64,000 nt of DNA from JBCCGG01 sp039029395 (GTDB taxonomy: Bacteria; Pseudomonadota; Alphaproteobacteria; Kiloniellales; JAKSDN01). This document shows, piece by piece, positions 41,672-51,558 of the stretch. Position numbers and translations under genes: made by a program. The notes under the pieces were generated by a model that saw only the letters and a list, made by a program, of their open reading frames with translations, made no database searches and had not been told where the DNA came from. Within the stretch, counting starts at the first letter, position 1. The number at the start of each line of letters is the position of its first letter. The stretch covers positions 1 to 64,000 of the forward strand of contig JBCCGG010000011.1 in assembly GCA_039029395.1 (NCBI GenBank), given 5' to 3'.

Positions 41672-42672
41672 CCGAGCACAACGACCTACCCGCCTTCGCC
41701 CGCGACGCCATCAACCTGGCCTCCCCGCGCCTGGGCGCCGAGGCGATTTTCGCCAGCGACGATTTCTTCGCGCCCAAGGACCGGCTGCTGCAGGATCAGG
41801 CGCCCGTTTTCATCGCCGACAAGTTCGATGACCACGGCAAGTGGATGGATGGCTGGGAATCCCGGCGCCGGCGCGATGCCGGTCACGACCATTGCATCGT
41901 GCGGCTCGGGATCCAGGGCGAGATCGAGGGCGTCGACATCGACACCAGCCACTTCACCGGCAATTATCCGCGCGCCGCCGCGCTCGAGGCCTGTCTATCC
42001 GACGGCCCGCCGGACGCGGAGACCCAATGGACCGAGATCGTGCCGGCCACTCCGCTCGGACCCGACTCTCATCACTTCATTCCGGTCGCCAACCGGGGCA
42101 CCTACAACCACCTCCGGTTCAACATCTATCCAGACGGCGGTGTGGCGCGGCTCAGGGTCTACGGCGAGCCGGTGCGCGACCTGAAGGGCCACAACGGCAG
42201 CGACGTGGTCGAACTTTCCGCGCTCAGCAACGGCGGGCGGGTGATCGGCTACAATGACGCCCACTACGGCAGCGTCTGGTCCTTGCTGCTGGCCGGGCGC
42301 GGCGTCAATATGGGCGACGGTTGGGAGACCCGCCGTCGCCGGGAGCCGGGCAACGATTGGATCATCGTGCAGCTGGGCGCGCCCGGCACGGTCGAGCGCA
42401 TCGAGGTCGACACAGCCCACTTCAAGGGCAACTATCCGGATCGCTGCTCGCTTCAGGGCGCGCTGATCGGGTCGGGCACAAACGAATCGGTGATCACCCA
42501 GTCGATTTTCTGGGACGAGCTGCTGGGCCAGCAGAAGCTTCAGGCCGATCACATTCACCTCTTCGAGGGCAACGCGATCAAGGCGCTCGGGCCCGTCAGC
42601 CACGTCAAGCTCAACATCTTCCCGGACGGCGGGATCAGCCGCTTGCGCATCTTCGGGCAGCCCCAAACGTGA
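41668..42672 (+). CDS. alc: Allantoicase
   Basis: The 334-residue enzyme splits allantoate into ureidoglycolate and urea. It is built from two homologous jelly-roll halves, both visible: GWESRRRRDAGHDHCIVRLG with THFTGNYP-like DTSHFTGNYP, then GWETRRRREPGNDWIIVQLG with DTAHFKGNYP. The C-terminal VKLNIFPDGGISRLRIFG is also duplicated earlier. The ATG overlaps the RpiR stop, and the stop overlaps the allA start (TGATG), so all three are coupled. Confidence 0.96.
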   Translation: MTEHNDLPAFARDAINLASPRLGAEAIFASDDFFAPKDRLLQDQAPVFIADKFDDHGKWMDGWESRRRRDAGHDHCIVRLGIQGEIEGVDIDTSHFTGNYPRAAALEACLSDGPPDAETQWTEIVPATPLGPDSHHFIPVANRGTYNHLRFNIYPDGGVARLRVYGEPVRDLKGHNGSDVVELSALSNGGRVIGYNDAHYGSVWSLLLAGRGVNMGDGWETRRRREPGNDWIIVQLGAPGTVERIEVDTAHFKGNYPDRCSLQGALIGSGTNESVITQSIFWDELLGQQKLQADHIHLFEGNAIKALGPVSHVKLNIFPDGGISRLRIFGQPQT

Positions 42673-43184
42673 TGCTCAAACCCGAACCCCTAAACAGGGC
42701 CGCCTTCAAACCCTTCGGGGACGTCATCGAAACGGCGGAGGCGACCAGCTATCCGATCAATGACGGCATGTGCACACGCTTCCACGACCTGGCTGCGGTC
42801 GACGTCGATGAGGACGGCGGCCGACCACTGATCAACCTTTTCCGCTCCAAGCCCTGGCCCCTGCCGCTCACGGTGAGCCTGCTGGAGCGTCATCCAAAAT
42901 CGAGCCAGGCCTTCGTGCCGCTAAGCGGTGCGCCCTTTCTGGTGGTCGTGGCGCCGCCCGGCGATGCACCGACACCAGGCCTAGTGCGTGCCTTCGCGAG
43001 CGACGGCCGCCAGGGCGTAAATTTTCACCGCGGCGTCTGGCACCACCCTTTGATTGCGATCGGCGATGAAAGCGACTTCCTGGTGGTCGACCGGGGCGCC
43101 GAAGACGAGAACTGCGACCTGCACCACTTCCCGTCCGAGGCCGAGCCCCTGGTGGTCACGGCCCAATCTGGCGCAAGCGGATGA
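42672..43184 (+). CDS. allA: Ureidoglycolate lyase
   Basis: The 170-residue cupin-like enzyme releases glyoxylate and urea from ureidoglycolate. It has the PLNRAAFKPFGDVIE start, CTRFHDLA, the SRSSQAFVPL-type segment SSQAFVPLSG, and the metal-site region VNFHRGVWHHPLIAIG. Length matches the family. ATG 42672 overlaps the alc stop. Its last 29 bases overlap the 3' end of the convergent uraD gene. Confidence 0.94.
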   Translation: MLKPEPLNRAAFKPFGDVIETAEATSYPINDGMCTRFHDLAAVDVDEDGGRPLINLFRSKPWPLPLTVSLLERHPKSSQAFVPLSGAPFLVVVAPPGDAPTPGLVRAFASDGRQGVNFHRGVWHHPLIAIGDESDFLVVDRGAEDENCDLHHFPSEAEPLVVTAQSGASG

Positions 43185-43680
43185 GGGCGATGCGATGAAC
43201 CTGATCCAGCGCCTCGCGAAACTCGGTCTCCGGATCGTTGCCGATCCGCGCTTCGAAGGCCGCCAAGATCTCAGCCCGGCCACGGCCCGCCACCGCCAGG
43301 ATGAAGGGGAAGCCGAAGCGCGCCTGGTAGGCTTCGTTCAGCTCCTGAAAGCGCGAGAGCTCCTCGGGTGTGCATTGGTCGAGGCCGGCGCCGGCCTGCT
43401 CGGCGGTCGACTCGGCGGTCAGTTCGCCGGCCACCGCGAGCTTGCCGGCCAGATCAGGGTGGGCGCGCAGCAGCGCCAATTGGGCGTCGCGCCCGGCCGC
43501 CTCTACAATCGCCGCCATGGCCGCTTGCAAACCCTCGGCCGTGTCGTGGGCCGGCCCAAGGCCGGCCTCGAAGACCTGTTCGGCGATCCAAGGCGAGTGC
43601 TCGTAGACGCCGGCATAGCGCTCCAGGAAATCTTGCCGCGCAAGAGTGCTCGGCCGGGTCTGGTCGCTGCTGTCAGTCAT
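43156..43680 (-). CDS. uraD: OHCU decarboxylase
   Basis: The 174-residue 2-oxo-4-hydroxy-4-carboxy-5-ureidoimidazoline decarboxylase performs the last step from urate to S-allantoin. Hallmarks are YEHSPWIAEQVF, the catalytic His in RAHPDLAGK and the LNEAYQARFGFPFILAVAGR segment. It is the only minus-strand gene inside the purine island and overlaps the 3' end of allA by 29 bases. It is divergent from uraH, so the two partners probably share a 86-base promoter region. Confidence 0.94.
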   Translation of the reverse strand: MTDSSDQTRPSTLARQDFLERYAGVYEHSPWIAEQVFEAGLGPAHDTAEGLQAAMAAIVEAAGRDAQLALLRAHPDLAGKLAVAGELTAESTAEQAGAGLDQCTPEELSRFQELNEAYQARFGFPFILAVAGRGRAEILAAFEARIGNDPETEFREALDQVHRIALIRLRQIGP

Positions 43681-43766
43681 GGGATTCAGTCCCGGAAGTC
43701 GGTCGGCGATGCTGCTAGGATAGCATGGTCACGGCCGCCGTCTTTGGGGAATTTGGGGAGGCCGAC

Positions 43767-44117
43767 GTGGGACGCCTAACGACGCACGTTCTGGACACGG
43801 CACAAGGCCGACCGGGCCACGACATCACCATCGAGCTCTACCGCTTGGAGCCACGGCGCGAGCAGATTCTAGAAGCGCGCACCAACCACGACGGGCGGTG
43901 CGATCAGCCCTTGCTGGAGGGCGAGTCCTGCGTTGCCGGCACTTACGAGCTGGTGTTCCACGCGGGCGACTATTTCGCCGCCCAGGGCCAAGAGTTGCCC
44001 GAGCCGCGCTTCCTGGATCAAGTGGTGATCCGTTTCGGCATTGCCGCCGCCGACCAGCACTACCACGTGCCGCTGCTGATCTCGCCCTACGGCTACAGCA
44101 CCTACCGGGGGAGTTGA
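43767..44117 (+). CDS. uraH: 5-hydroxyisourate hydrolase
   Basis: The 116-residue transthyretin-like enzyme hydrolyses 5-hydroxyisourate, the PuuD product. It starts with the classic GRLTTHVLDTAQGRPG (His near 6) and ends with the YRGS tetrapeptide that closes the active site. The start is GTG 43767, with GGGGAGG six bases upstream; an in-frame ATG 42 bases earlier has no family similarity. It heads the operon that runs into xdhAB and the transporter. Confidence 0.95.
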   Translation: MGRLTTHVLDTAQGRPGHDITIELYRLEPRREQILEARTNHDGRCDQPLLEGESCVAGTYELVFHAGDYFAAQGQELPEPRFLDQVVIRFGIAAADQHYHVPLLISPYGYSTYRGS

Positions 44118-44121
44118 GCGC

Positions 44122-45585
44122 ATGGGCAAGGCCATCTCCTTCCTGCTGGGCGACGCCGAACGGCACCTGGATTCCGTCGATCCGAACCTCACGGTGCTGC
44201 GCTATCTGCGCGAGGTGGAAGGGCTGACCGGCACCAAGGAAGGCTGCGCCGAAGGCGACTGCGGGGCCTGCACCGTGGTGCTCGGCGAGTCCAACGGCGA
44301 GCGCATGCACTACCGGGCGGTCAACGCCTGCATCCTCTTCACACCGGCGCTCGATGGAAAGCAGCTGATCGCGATCGAGCACCTGAAGGGCGCCGACGAC
44401 CGGCTCCACCCAGCGCAGGATGCCATGGTTCAGACCCACGGCACCCAGTGCGGCTTCTGCACCCCCGGATTCATCATGTCGCTCTTCGCGCTCTATGAAG
44501 AACCGGGCGCGCCCGACCGGGCACGCATCGACGACACGCTGGCCGGTAACCTCTGCCGCTGCACCGGCTACGGACCGATCGTCAAGGCGGCGCGCGACAT
44601 GAAATCCCTCGAGCCCAACACGCCGGCCTGCGTCAAGCCTGGCATCGCCAGGCAACTCGACCGTCTGAGCGACGGCGACGGCCTTGCATTCGAAAGCAAG
44701 GATGGCCGCTTTTTCGCCCCGCGCACCGCCGACGAGCTGGCCGATCTGCTGCTCGCCCACCCGAAGGCGACGATCCTCTCCGGCGGCACCGACGTCGGCC
44801 TCTGGGTCACCAAGGCCCTACGTCACCTGGACCCGGTGATCCATACGGGCCAGGTCGCCGAGCTGAAAGAGTTGCGGCAGTTCGACGACCACCTGGAGAT
44901 CGGCGCGGCGGTAACCTACGAGGATGCCCACGAGGTGATCGCCCAGCACTTCCCGGACTTTGGCGAGGTGATCCGGCGCCTGGGCTGCCGCCAGGTGCGC
45001 AACGTGGGCACGATCGGCGGTAACATCGGCAACGGCTCGCCAATCGGCGACAGCCCGCCGCCACTGATCGCCCTGGGCGCGCGCCTGGTGCTGCGCCGGG
45101 GCGCCGAGCGTCGGGAGATCGCGCTCGAGGACTACTTCATCGACTACGGCAAGCAGGACCGTCAGCCCGGCGAATTCATCGAAAGAATAATCATGCCGCT
45201 CGAGACCGCGGCCGGCGAGCTGCGCTGCTACAAGATATCCAAGCGCTTCGACCAGGATATCTCGGCAGTGCTCGGCGCCTTCAACCTGCGCATCACCGAT
45301 GGACGGGTCGAGCGGGCGCGGATCTGCTACGGCGGCATGGCCGGCACGCCAAAACGCGCCTTGGCCTGCGAGGCGGCGCTGACGGGCCAGCCTTGGACCC
45401 TGGAGACGGTGCAACAGGGCCGAGTCGCCCTGGACAGCGACTTCACGCCCATGAGCGATCAGCGGGCGAGCGCCGGCTACCGCATGCTGGTCGCGAAAAA
45501 TCTCCTGACCAAGGTGTATCACGAAACCAACGATGCGCCGCCGGTCAGCCGACTGGTCGGCGCGGGGAGTCTCGCCCATGGTTAG
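44122..45585 (+). CDS. xdhA: Xanthine dehydrogenase small subunit (2Fe-2S/FAD)
   Basis: The 487-residue subunit carries two 2Fe-2S clusters (CAEGDCGAC near 45; CGFCTPGF and CRCTGYGP near 110-150) and a FAD domain (LSGGTDVGLW, then GTIGGNIGNGSPIGD). It transfers electrons from the molybdenum subunit to NAD+. It starts 4 bases after uraH and overlaps xdhB by 8 bases. No xdhC (cofactor sulfurtransfer chaperone) follows. Confidence 0.97.
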   Translation: MGKAISFLLGDAERHLDSVDPNLTVLRYLREVEGLTGTKEGCAEGDCGACTVVLGESNGERMHYRAVNACILFTPALDGKQLIAIEHLKGADDRLHPAQDAMVQTHGTQCGFCTPGFIMSLFALYEEPGAPDRARIDDTLAGNLCRCTGYGPIVKAARDMKSLEPNTPACVKPGIARQLDRLSDGDGLAFESKDGRFFAPRTADELADLLLAHPKATILSGGTDVGLWVTKALRHLDPVIHTGQVAELKELRQFDDHLEIGAAVTYEDAHEVIAQHFPDFGEVIRRLGCRQVRNVGTIGGNIGNGSPIGDSPPPLIALGARLVLRRGAERREIALEDYFIDYGKQDRQPGEFIERIIMPLETAAGELRCYKISKRFDQDISAVLGAFNLRITDGRVERARICYGGMAGTPKRALACEAALTGQPWTLETVQQGRVALDSDFTPMSDQRASAGYRMLVAKNLLTKVYHETNDAPPVSRLVGAGSLAHG

Positions 45586-47938
45586 GCCAAGCCGACCGCT
45601 TTACGAGCCGCCGCCGCTGGGCCTGCTCTGGGGCGGTGTGCACAAGGACCTGGCCCACGACAGCGCTCTAAAGCACGTTTCCGGCGAAGCGCGCTACGTC
45701 GACGATCTGCCCGAGCCGCGCGACCTGTTGCATCTCGCGGCCGGCATGTCCGAGCAAGCCCATGCCAAGCTGCTCGACCTGGATCTCTCGGCGGTACGGG
45801 ACGCGCCCGGCGTGGTGGCGGTTTTCACCGCGCAAGACATTCCCGGCTTCAATGACATCAGCCCAACCGGCACCCGCGACGACCCCTTGCTGGCCGACGG
45901 CCTGGTCGAGTTTCACGGCCAGCCAATGTTCGTGGTCGCCGCCGCGACCACCGAGCAGGCCCGGGCCGCCGCCCGCCTGGCCCAAGTGCGCTACGAAGAG
46001 CTGGAGCCGGTCTTGAGCGTCGACCATGCGCTGGAACGGGGCGACTTCGTGCTCGAGCCCCACGAGATGCGCCGGGGCAACGCGGAAGCCGCTTTGAAGC
46101 AGGCGCCCCGTCGGATCAAGGGCCAGATCCGAATTGGCGGCCAGGAACATTTCTACCTGGAAGGCCAGATCGCGCTCGCCCTGCCGATGGAAGACGGCGA
46201 CGTACAGATCTACACCTCGAGCCAGCACCCTTCGGAGATCCAGCACACCGCTGCCCGGGTGCTCGACTGCCCCTCCAACGGGGTCACGGTCGAGGTGCGG
46301 CGCATGGGCGGCGCCTTCGGCGGCAAGGAAACCCAAGCCGCCCAATGGTGCCTGCTGGCGGCGCTGGTCGCCCGGCTGACCGGCCGCTCGGCCAAGTTCC
46401 GGCTCGACCGGGATCACGACATGGCGATGACCGGCAAGCGCCACGACTTCTTGGCGGACTACGAGGTCGGCTTCGACGACGACGGCCGCATCACCGCGCT
46501 GGACACCACCTTGTCGTCGCGCTGCGGCTTTTCGGCCGATCTCTCGGCTTCGATCAACGACCGGGCCATGTTCCACGCCGACAACTGCTATTACCTGGAT
46601 CAGGTTCATATCCTGTCCCACCGCTGCAAGACCAACACGGTCTCCAACACCGCCTTCCGCGGTTTCGGCGGGCCCCAGGGTATGGTGATGATCGAGCGGG
46701 TGATTGACGAGATCGCGCGCGCGTTGGGCAAGGATCCGCTCGAAATCCGCAAGCTCAATCTCTACGGCGACGAAGGGCGCAACGTTACGCCCTATCACAT
46801 GACCGTCGAGGACAACGTCGCCCCGGAGCTGATTGCCGAGCTGGAGGCCACCAGCGACTACTGGGCCAGACGAGAGGAAATCGCCCAATTCAACAAGACC
46901 AGCCCGGTGATCAAGCGCGGTTTGGCGCTGACCCCGGTCAAGTTCGGCATCTCCTTCACCACGACATTCCTCAACCAGGCGGGCGCCCTGGTGCACGTCT
47001 ACTCCGACGGCTCCGTGCATTTGAACCACGGCGGCACCGAGATGGGCCAGGGTCTCTACATCAAGATCGCTCAGGTGGTCGCCGAGGAGTTTCAGATCGA
47101 CGTCGACCGCATCAAGATCACCGCGACGACCACCGCCAAGGTGCCAAACACCTCGCCGACCGCCGCCTCCTCGGGCGCCGACATGAACGGCATGGCGGCC
47201 CAAGCCGCCGCGCGCACCATCAAGGATCGCCTGGCCGCCTTTGCCGCCGAGCAGTTCCAGGTCAGCCCCGAAGAGGTTCTTTTCACTAACAACCGGGTGG
47301 TCGTGGGCGAGCGGGAGATTCCCTTCCCAGAGCTGGTCCACATGGCCTACCACGACCGGGTCCACCTCTCCTCGACCGGTTTCTACAAGACCCCCAAGGT
47401 GCACTATGAGCGCGAAACCGCGCGCGGCCGGCCATTCTTTTACTTCGCCTACGGCGCCGCGGTCGCCGAGGTCGCGATCGACACTCTGACCGGCGAGAAC
47501 AAGGTGCTGCGGGTCGACATCCTGCACGACGTAGGACGCTCTTTGAACCCGGCGATCGACCTCGGCCAGATCGAGGGCGGTTTCATCCAGGGCATGGGCT
47601 GGCTGACCAGCGAGGAGCTGTGGTTCGACGCCAAGGGCCGGCTCGGCACCCACGCGCCCTCGACCTACAAGATCCCAGCCTGCGCCGACCGTCCCGAGGA
47701 CTTTCGGGTTAAGATCTACGAGAGGGGCGAGAACGTGGAAGAGACGATCCACCGCTCCAAGGCGGTCGGCGAGCCGCCCTTGATGCTCGGCATCTCGGTG
47801 TTCAACGCGATCGCCGACGCCATCGCCAGCCTGGCCGACTACCGGCTGCAGCCGGGTCTGGACTCGCCGGCGACGCCCGAGCGCGTTCTGTTCGCCGTCG
47901 ATGAGCTCTGCCAACGCAAGGGGGGAAGTGTCCCATGA
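45578..47938 (+). CDS. xdhB: Xanthine dehydrogenase molybdopterin subunit
   Basis: The 786-residue catalytic subunit oxidises hypoxanthine and xanthine to urate. Molybdenum-site motifs are GGAFGGKETQ, FRGFGGPQGM (arginine), and GGTEMGQGLY, with the catalytic glutamate expected in the VGEPPLMLG region near the C-terminus (KAVGEPPL). ATG 45578 overlaps the xdhA stop. Its own stop overlaps the transporter ATPase start (ATGA). Confidence 0.97.
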   Translation: MVRPSRPLYEPPPLGLLWGGVHKDLAHDSALKHVSGEARYVDDLPEPRDLLHLAAGMSEQAHAKLLDLDLSAVRDAPGVVAVFTAQDIPGFNDISPTGTRDDPLLADGLVEFHGQPMFVVAAATTEQARAAARLAQVRYEELEPVLSVDHALERGDFVLEPHEMRRGNAEAALKQAPRRIKGQIRIGGQEHFYLEGQIALALPMEDGDVQIYTSSQHPSEIQHTAARVLDCPSNGVTVEVRRMGGAFGGKETQAAQWCLLAALVARLTGRSAKFRLDRDHDMAMTGKRHDFLADYEVGFDDDGRITALDTTLSSRCGFSADLSASINDRAMFHADNCYYLDQVHILSHRCKTNTVSNTAFRGFGGPQGMVMIERVIDEIARALGKDPLEIRKLNLYGDEGRNVTPYHMTVEDNVAPELIAELEATSDYWARREEIAQFNKTSPVIKRGLALTPVKFGISFTTTFLNQAGALVHVYSDGSVHLNHGGTEMGQGLYIKIAQVVAEEFQIDVDRIKITATTTAKVPNTSPTAASSGADMNGMAAQAAARTIKDRLAAFAAEQFQVSPEEVLFTNNRVVVGEREIPFPELVHMAYHDRVHLSSTGFYKTPKVHYERETARGRPFFYFAYGAAVAEVAIDTLTGENKVLRVDILHDVGRSLNPAIDLGQIEGGFIQGMGWLTSEELWFDAKGRLGTHAPSTYKIPACADRPEDFRVKIYERGENVEETIHRSKAVGEPPLMLGISVFNAIADAIASLADYRLQPGLDSPATPERVLFAVDELCQRKGGSVP

Positions 47939-49515
47939 CCACAGTGGAAGACGCGGTCCAGCCGGCCCAGCGTCCGGCCGCCCCTACGGGCACGCCGCTT
48001 CTGGATCTGGCCGGCATTACCAAGGCTTTTCCAGGCTGTCTGGCCAACGACGACATCTCCTTTGCCATCATGCCTGGGGAGATTCACGCGCTCCTGGGCG
48101 AGAACGGTGCCGGCAAGAGCACCTTGGTGAAGATCATCTACGGCGTGCTCAAGCCCGACCGGGGCGAGCTGCGCTGGAACGGCCAGGCGGTCCATGTTGC
48201 GGGCCCTTCCGCCGCCCGCAACCTCGGCATCGGCATGGTGTTCCAGCACTTCTCCCTGTTCGAGGCCATGACTGTGTTGGAGAACGTCTCGCTCGCGCTC
48301 GAGGGCGAACCTTTGAGCGCCCTGCGCGAGCGCTTGCTTAAGCTGTCCGAGAGCTATGGCCTGCCGCTGGACCCGGACCGCCACGTTCACGACCTCTCGG
48401 TCGGCGAGCGCCAACGCATCGAGATCGTGCGTTGCCTGCTGCAAAATCCCAAGCTCCTGATCCTCGACGAGCCGACCTCGGTGCTGACCCCCCAGGAGGT
48501 CGAGCGCATGTTCGAGACCCTGCACAAGCTCTCGGCCGAAGGCTGCGCGATTCTCTACATCTCCCACAAGCTAGACGAGGTGAAGGCGCTTTGCGACACG
48601 GCGACGATCCTGCGCGGCGGCCGCAAGGTTGCCGAGTGCGACCCCAAGCGGGAGTCGGCGCGCAGCCTGGCCGAATTGATGATCGGCGAGAAGGTTAGCC
48701 CGCCGAGCCGGCCCGAGCGCACGGTCGAGGCAAAAGAGCGCCTTGTCGTCTCCGGGCTCACGGCCGCCTCGGACTCGGAGTTCGGCGTCGACCTTAAGGA
48801 TATCGGGTTCTCCGTCTCGGGCGGCGAGATCCTCGGCATCGCCGGAATCGCCGGCAACGGCCAGACCGAACTCATGTCGGTCTTGACCGGCGAGACCCTG
48901 GTGCCGGCGGCGGGCGCGATCACCATCGACGGCGAGGAGGTTGGCGCCCAAGGGCCCGCGCCCCGGCGCGCCCTGGGCGCCGCCTTCGTGCCCGAAGAGC
49001 GCAACGGCCACGGCGCGGTGCCGGCTCTCTCCCTGAGCGACAACGCGTTCCTGACCGCCTTTCGGCGCTTGGGTTTGGTGCGCAACGGCCTGATCGCCGA
49101 TGCGCCGACCAAAAGCTACGCCGAGCAGGTGATCGGCGACTTCGACGTGCGCACCACGGGGCCGGCCGCCGAAGCCGGCAGCCTATCGGGCGGCAACCTG
49201 CAGAAGTTCATCGTCGGGCGCGAGATCCTTCAGGACCCGGGCGTGCTGGTGATCTCCCAGCCGACCTGGGGCGTCGATGCCGGCGCCGCCGCGTCGATCC
49301 ATCAGGCCTTGCTGGACCTGGCGGCCCGCGGCACGGCGGTGCTGGTGATCTCCCAGGACTTGGACGAGATCTTCACCGTGTGCGACCGCATCGCAGTGAT
49401 CTCCGAGGGCACGCTGTCGGACAGCCGGCCGGTCGGCGAGGTCACGATCGAGCAGATCGGCCTTCTAATGGGCGGCCTGCACGGCCTGGAAGGGGAGGGC
49501 AAGCCCCATGGTTAG
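47935..49515 (+). CDS. Purine/nucleoside ABC transporter, ATP-binding protein
   Basis: The 526-residue tandem ATPase drives import by the two adjacent permeases. The first domain is complete: GENGAGKST (Walker A), SVGERQRIEI (signature), LLILDEPTSVL (Walker B). The second has LSGGNLQKFIVGREIL but a degenerate Walker A (GIAGNGQTE) and SQPTWGVD where DEPT is normal, as in other members of the BMP/ribose-type family. Overlaps at both ends couple it to xdhB and the first permease. Confidence 0.93.
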   Translation: MTTVEDAVQPAQRPAAPTGTPLLDLAGITKAFPGCLANDDISFAIMPGEIHALLGENGAGKSTLVKIIYGVLKPDRGELRWNGQAVHVAGPSAARNLGIGMVFQHFSLFEAMTVLENVSLALEGEPLSALRERLLKLSESYGLPLDPDRHVHDLSVGERQRIEIVRCLLQNPKLLILDEPTSVLTPQEVERMFETLHKLSAEGCAILYISHKLDEVKALCDTATILRGGRKVAECDPKRESARSLAELMIGEKVSPPSRPERTVEAKERLVVSGLTAASDSEFGVDLKDIGFSVSGGEILGIAGIAGNGQTELMSVLTGETLVPAAGAITIDGEEVGAQGPAPRRALGAAFVPEERNGHGAVPALSLSDNAFLTAFRRLGLVRNGLIADAPTKSYAEQVIGDFDVRTTGPAAEAGSLSGGNLQKFIVGREILQDPGVLVISQPTWGVDAGAAASIHQALLDLAARGTAVLVISQDLDEIFTVCDRIAVISEGTLSDSRPVGEVTIEQIGLLMGGLHGLEGEGKPHG

Positions 49516-50593
49516 ACTGGAGCGCCGGCCACAACACTCCCAGCTGATGGTCTATCTTTCGCCGGTCATCGCGGTGGTGCTGACCCTAGTTTCGGGCCTC
49601 TTCATCTTCGCCGCCCTGGGCGAGGATCCGCTGGTCAGCCTCTATACTTTCTTCGTGCTGCCGATCAGCGACCTCTATGGCTTGACCGAGCTTCTGGTCA
49701 AGGCGACGCCCCTGGTGCTGATCGGAGTCGGCCTGGCGCTCGGCTTCCGGGCCAATGTCTGGAACATCGGCGCCGAGGGCCAGCTGACCCTGGGCGCGAT
49801 CTTCGCCGGTGGCTTGGCGATCTACTTCCATGAAAGCGAGAGCCCGCTTCTGCTGCTGCCGGCCATGGTGATCGCAGGCGTCATCGGTGGCATGGCTTGG
49901 GCGGCGATCCCGGCCTTCTTCAAGACCCGCTTCAACGCCAACGAGATCCTCACCAGCCTGATGCTGACCTACATCGCGATCCTTTTTCTCAGCTACCTGG
50001 TGCACGGGCCCTGGCGCGATCCCGAGGGCTACAACTTTCCGGAATCGAGGCTCTTTCCCGACGCCGCCCTGCTGCCGCTCCTGACCGAGGACAGCCGTCT
50101 TCACTTGGGCTTCGTCTTCGCGCTGCTGGTGGTCGCCGGCGGGTGGCTGATGCTCGCCAAGGCACTGATCGGCTTCCAGCTTAGGGTCGTCGGTCTGGCG
50201 CCCCAAGCCGCACGCTACGTCGGCTTCAAGCAGAACCGCCTGATATGGTTTTCCCTGCTCTTGGGCGGCGGCCTGGCGGGCTTGGCCGGCATGGCCGAGG
50301 TTTCGGGGCCGATCGGCCAGCTGCTGCCGAGCGTCTCGCCTGGCTACGGCTTCACCGCGATCATCGTCGCCTTCTTGGGCCGGCTCCATCCCCTGGGCGT
50401 GCTCTTCGCCGGCTTGATCATGGCGCTCACCTACATCGGCGGCGAGACGGCGCAGATCGAGCTCGGTTTGCCGGCCGCGGTGACCGGTCTGTTCCAAGGC
50501 ATCTTGCTGTTCTTCCTCTTGGGCAGCGATCTGCTCTCCACCTACCGGGTGCGCTTCGGCGCCGCGGTCACAGCCAAGGGAGGCACGTCATGA
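49508..50593 (+). CDS. Purine/nucleoside ABC transporter permease 1
   Basis: The 361-residue BPD_transp_2-type permease has about nine to ten hydrophobic helices. Signatures include FRANVWNIGAEGQLTLGAI, which contacts the ATPase, and GPIGQLLPSVSPGYGFTAIIVAFLGRL in the second half (positions only). It is of the NupP/YufP kind, used for nucleosides and purines. ATG 49508 overlaps the ATPase gene by 8 bases, and its stop overlaps the next permease (ATGA). Confidence 0.92.
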   Translation: MVRLERRPQHSQLMVYLSPVIAVVLTLVSGLFIFAALGEDPLVSLYTFFVLPISDLYGLTELLVKATPLVLIGVGLALGFRANVWNIGAEGQLTLGAIFAGGLAIYFHESESPLLLLPAMVIAGVIGGMAWAAIPAFFKTRFNANEILTSLMLTYIAILFLSYLVHGPWRDPEGYNFPESRLFPDAALLPLLTEDSRLHLGFVFALLVVAGGWLMLAKALIGFQLRVVGLAPQAARYVGFKQNRLIWFSLLLGGGLAGLAGMAEVSGPIGQLLPSVSPGYGFTAIIVAFLGRLHPLGVLFAGLIMALTYIGGETAQIELGLPAAVTGLFQGILLFFLLGSDLLSTYRVRFGAAVTAKGGTS

Positions 50594-51519
50594 GCGGCGC
50601 CGACTGGATCGTTCCCATTCTGCTGACCGTGATCACCGCTTCGACGCCACTGCTCTTCGCGGCGACCGGCGAGCTGATCGCCGAGAAGGCCGGGGTGCTC
50701 AACCTGGGTGTCGAGGGCATGATGCTGATCGGCGCGATTTTCGGATTCGCGACCGCCAGCGCGACCGACAGCGGCCTGCTCGCGATTGTCGCCGCGGCCT
50801 TGGCCGGCGGCGTGATGGCGCTGATCTTCGCCTTCTTGACGCTCACCATGATGGCCAATCAGGTGGCAACCGGCCTGGCGCTGACCATCTTCGGGGTCGG
50901 CTTCAGCGCCCTATTGGGCGACGACTTCGTGGGCTACGCGCTCGAGCCCCTGCCCCAGCTGGAGATCCCCGGTCTGACGGCGATCCCGGTTATCGGCCCG
51001 ATCTTCTTCGGCCAGGACATCCTGGTCTATCTCTCCTTCGTCGCAATCGGCGGCGTCGCCTGGTTCCTTGCCAAGACCCGGCCCGGCCTGATCCTCAAGG
51101 CGGTCGGCGAGTCCCATGATTCGGCCCACGCGCTGGGTTACTCGGTGATTCGCATCCGCTACCTGGCGGTGATCTTCGGCGGGGCCATGGCGGGCTTGGG
51201 CGGCGCTTACCTGTCGCTGTCCTACACCCCCATGTGGGCCGAGAATATGACCGCCGGGCGCGGCTGGATCGCCCTTGCCCTTGTGGTTTTCGCGACCTGG
51301 CGGCCGGGCCGGCTCTTGCTCGGCGCCTACATGTTCGGGGCGATTACGATCCTGCAGCTCCATGCCCAAGGCGCCGGCTTCGAGGTGCCATCGCAGGTCA
51401 TGTCCATGCTGCCCTATCTCGCAACGATCCTGGTGCTGGTTCTCATCTCGCGCGACCGCACTAAGATCCGATTGAACGCGCCGGCCTGCATCGGCAAGGT
51501 TTTCCGGCCGGCACGCTAA
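50590..51519 (+). CDS. Purine/nucleoside ABC transporter permease 2
   Basis: The 309-residue permease of the same family is shorter at the N-terminus (GELIAEKAGVLNLGVEGMML, the coupling motif) and has about eight hydrophobic segments. It forms a heterodimer with the preceding permease, as in NupC/NupP or YufPQ pairs. The ATG lies in the previous stop codon. It is separated from the binding-protein gene by 39 bases. Confidence 0.92.
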   Translation: MSGADWIVPILLTVITASTPLLFAATGELIAEKAGVLNLGVEGMMLIGAIFGFATASATDSGLLAIVAAALAGGVMALIFAFLTLTMMANQVATGLALTIFGVGFSALLGDDFVGYALEPLPQLEIPGLTAIPVIGPIFFGQDILVYLSFVAIGGVAWFLAKTRPGLILKAVGESHDSAHALGYSVIRIRYLAVIFGGAMAGLGGAYLSLSYTPMWAENMTAGRGWIALALVVFATWRPGRLLLGAYMFGAITILQLHAQGAGFEVPSQVMSMLPYLATILVLVLISRDRTKIRLNAPACIGKVFRPAR

Positions 51520-51558
51520 CCAACGGCTTCAAGCATCACGAACCGGGAGGTACATGAA

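Noticed and set aside
45668..47914. A 748-codon open frame antisense to xdhB
   Set aside because: xdhB carries every molybdenum-site motif; the antisense product is repetitive Val, Gly, Asp and Gln.
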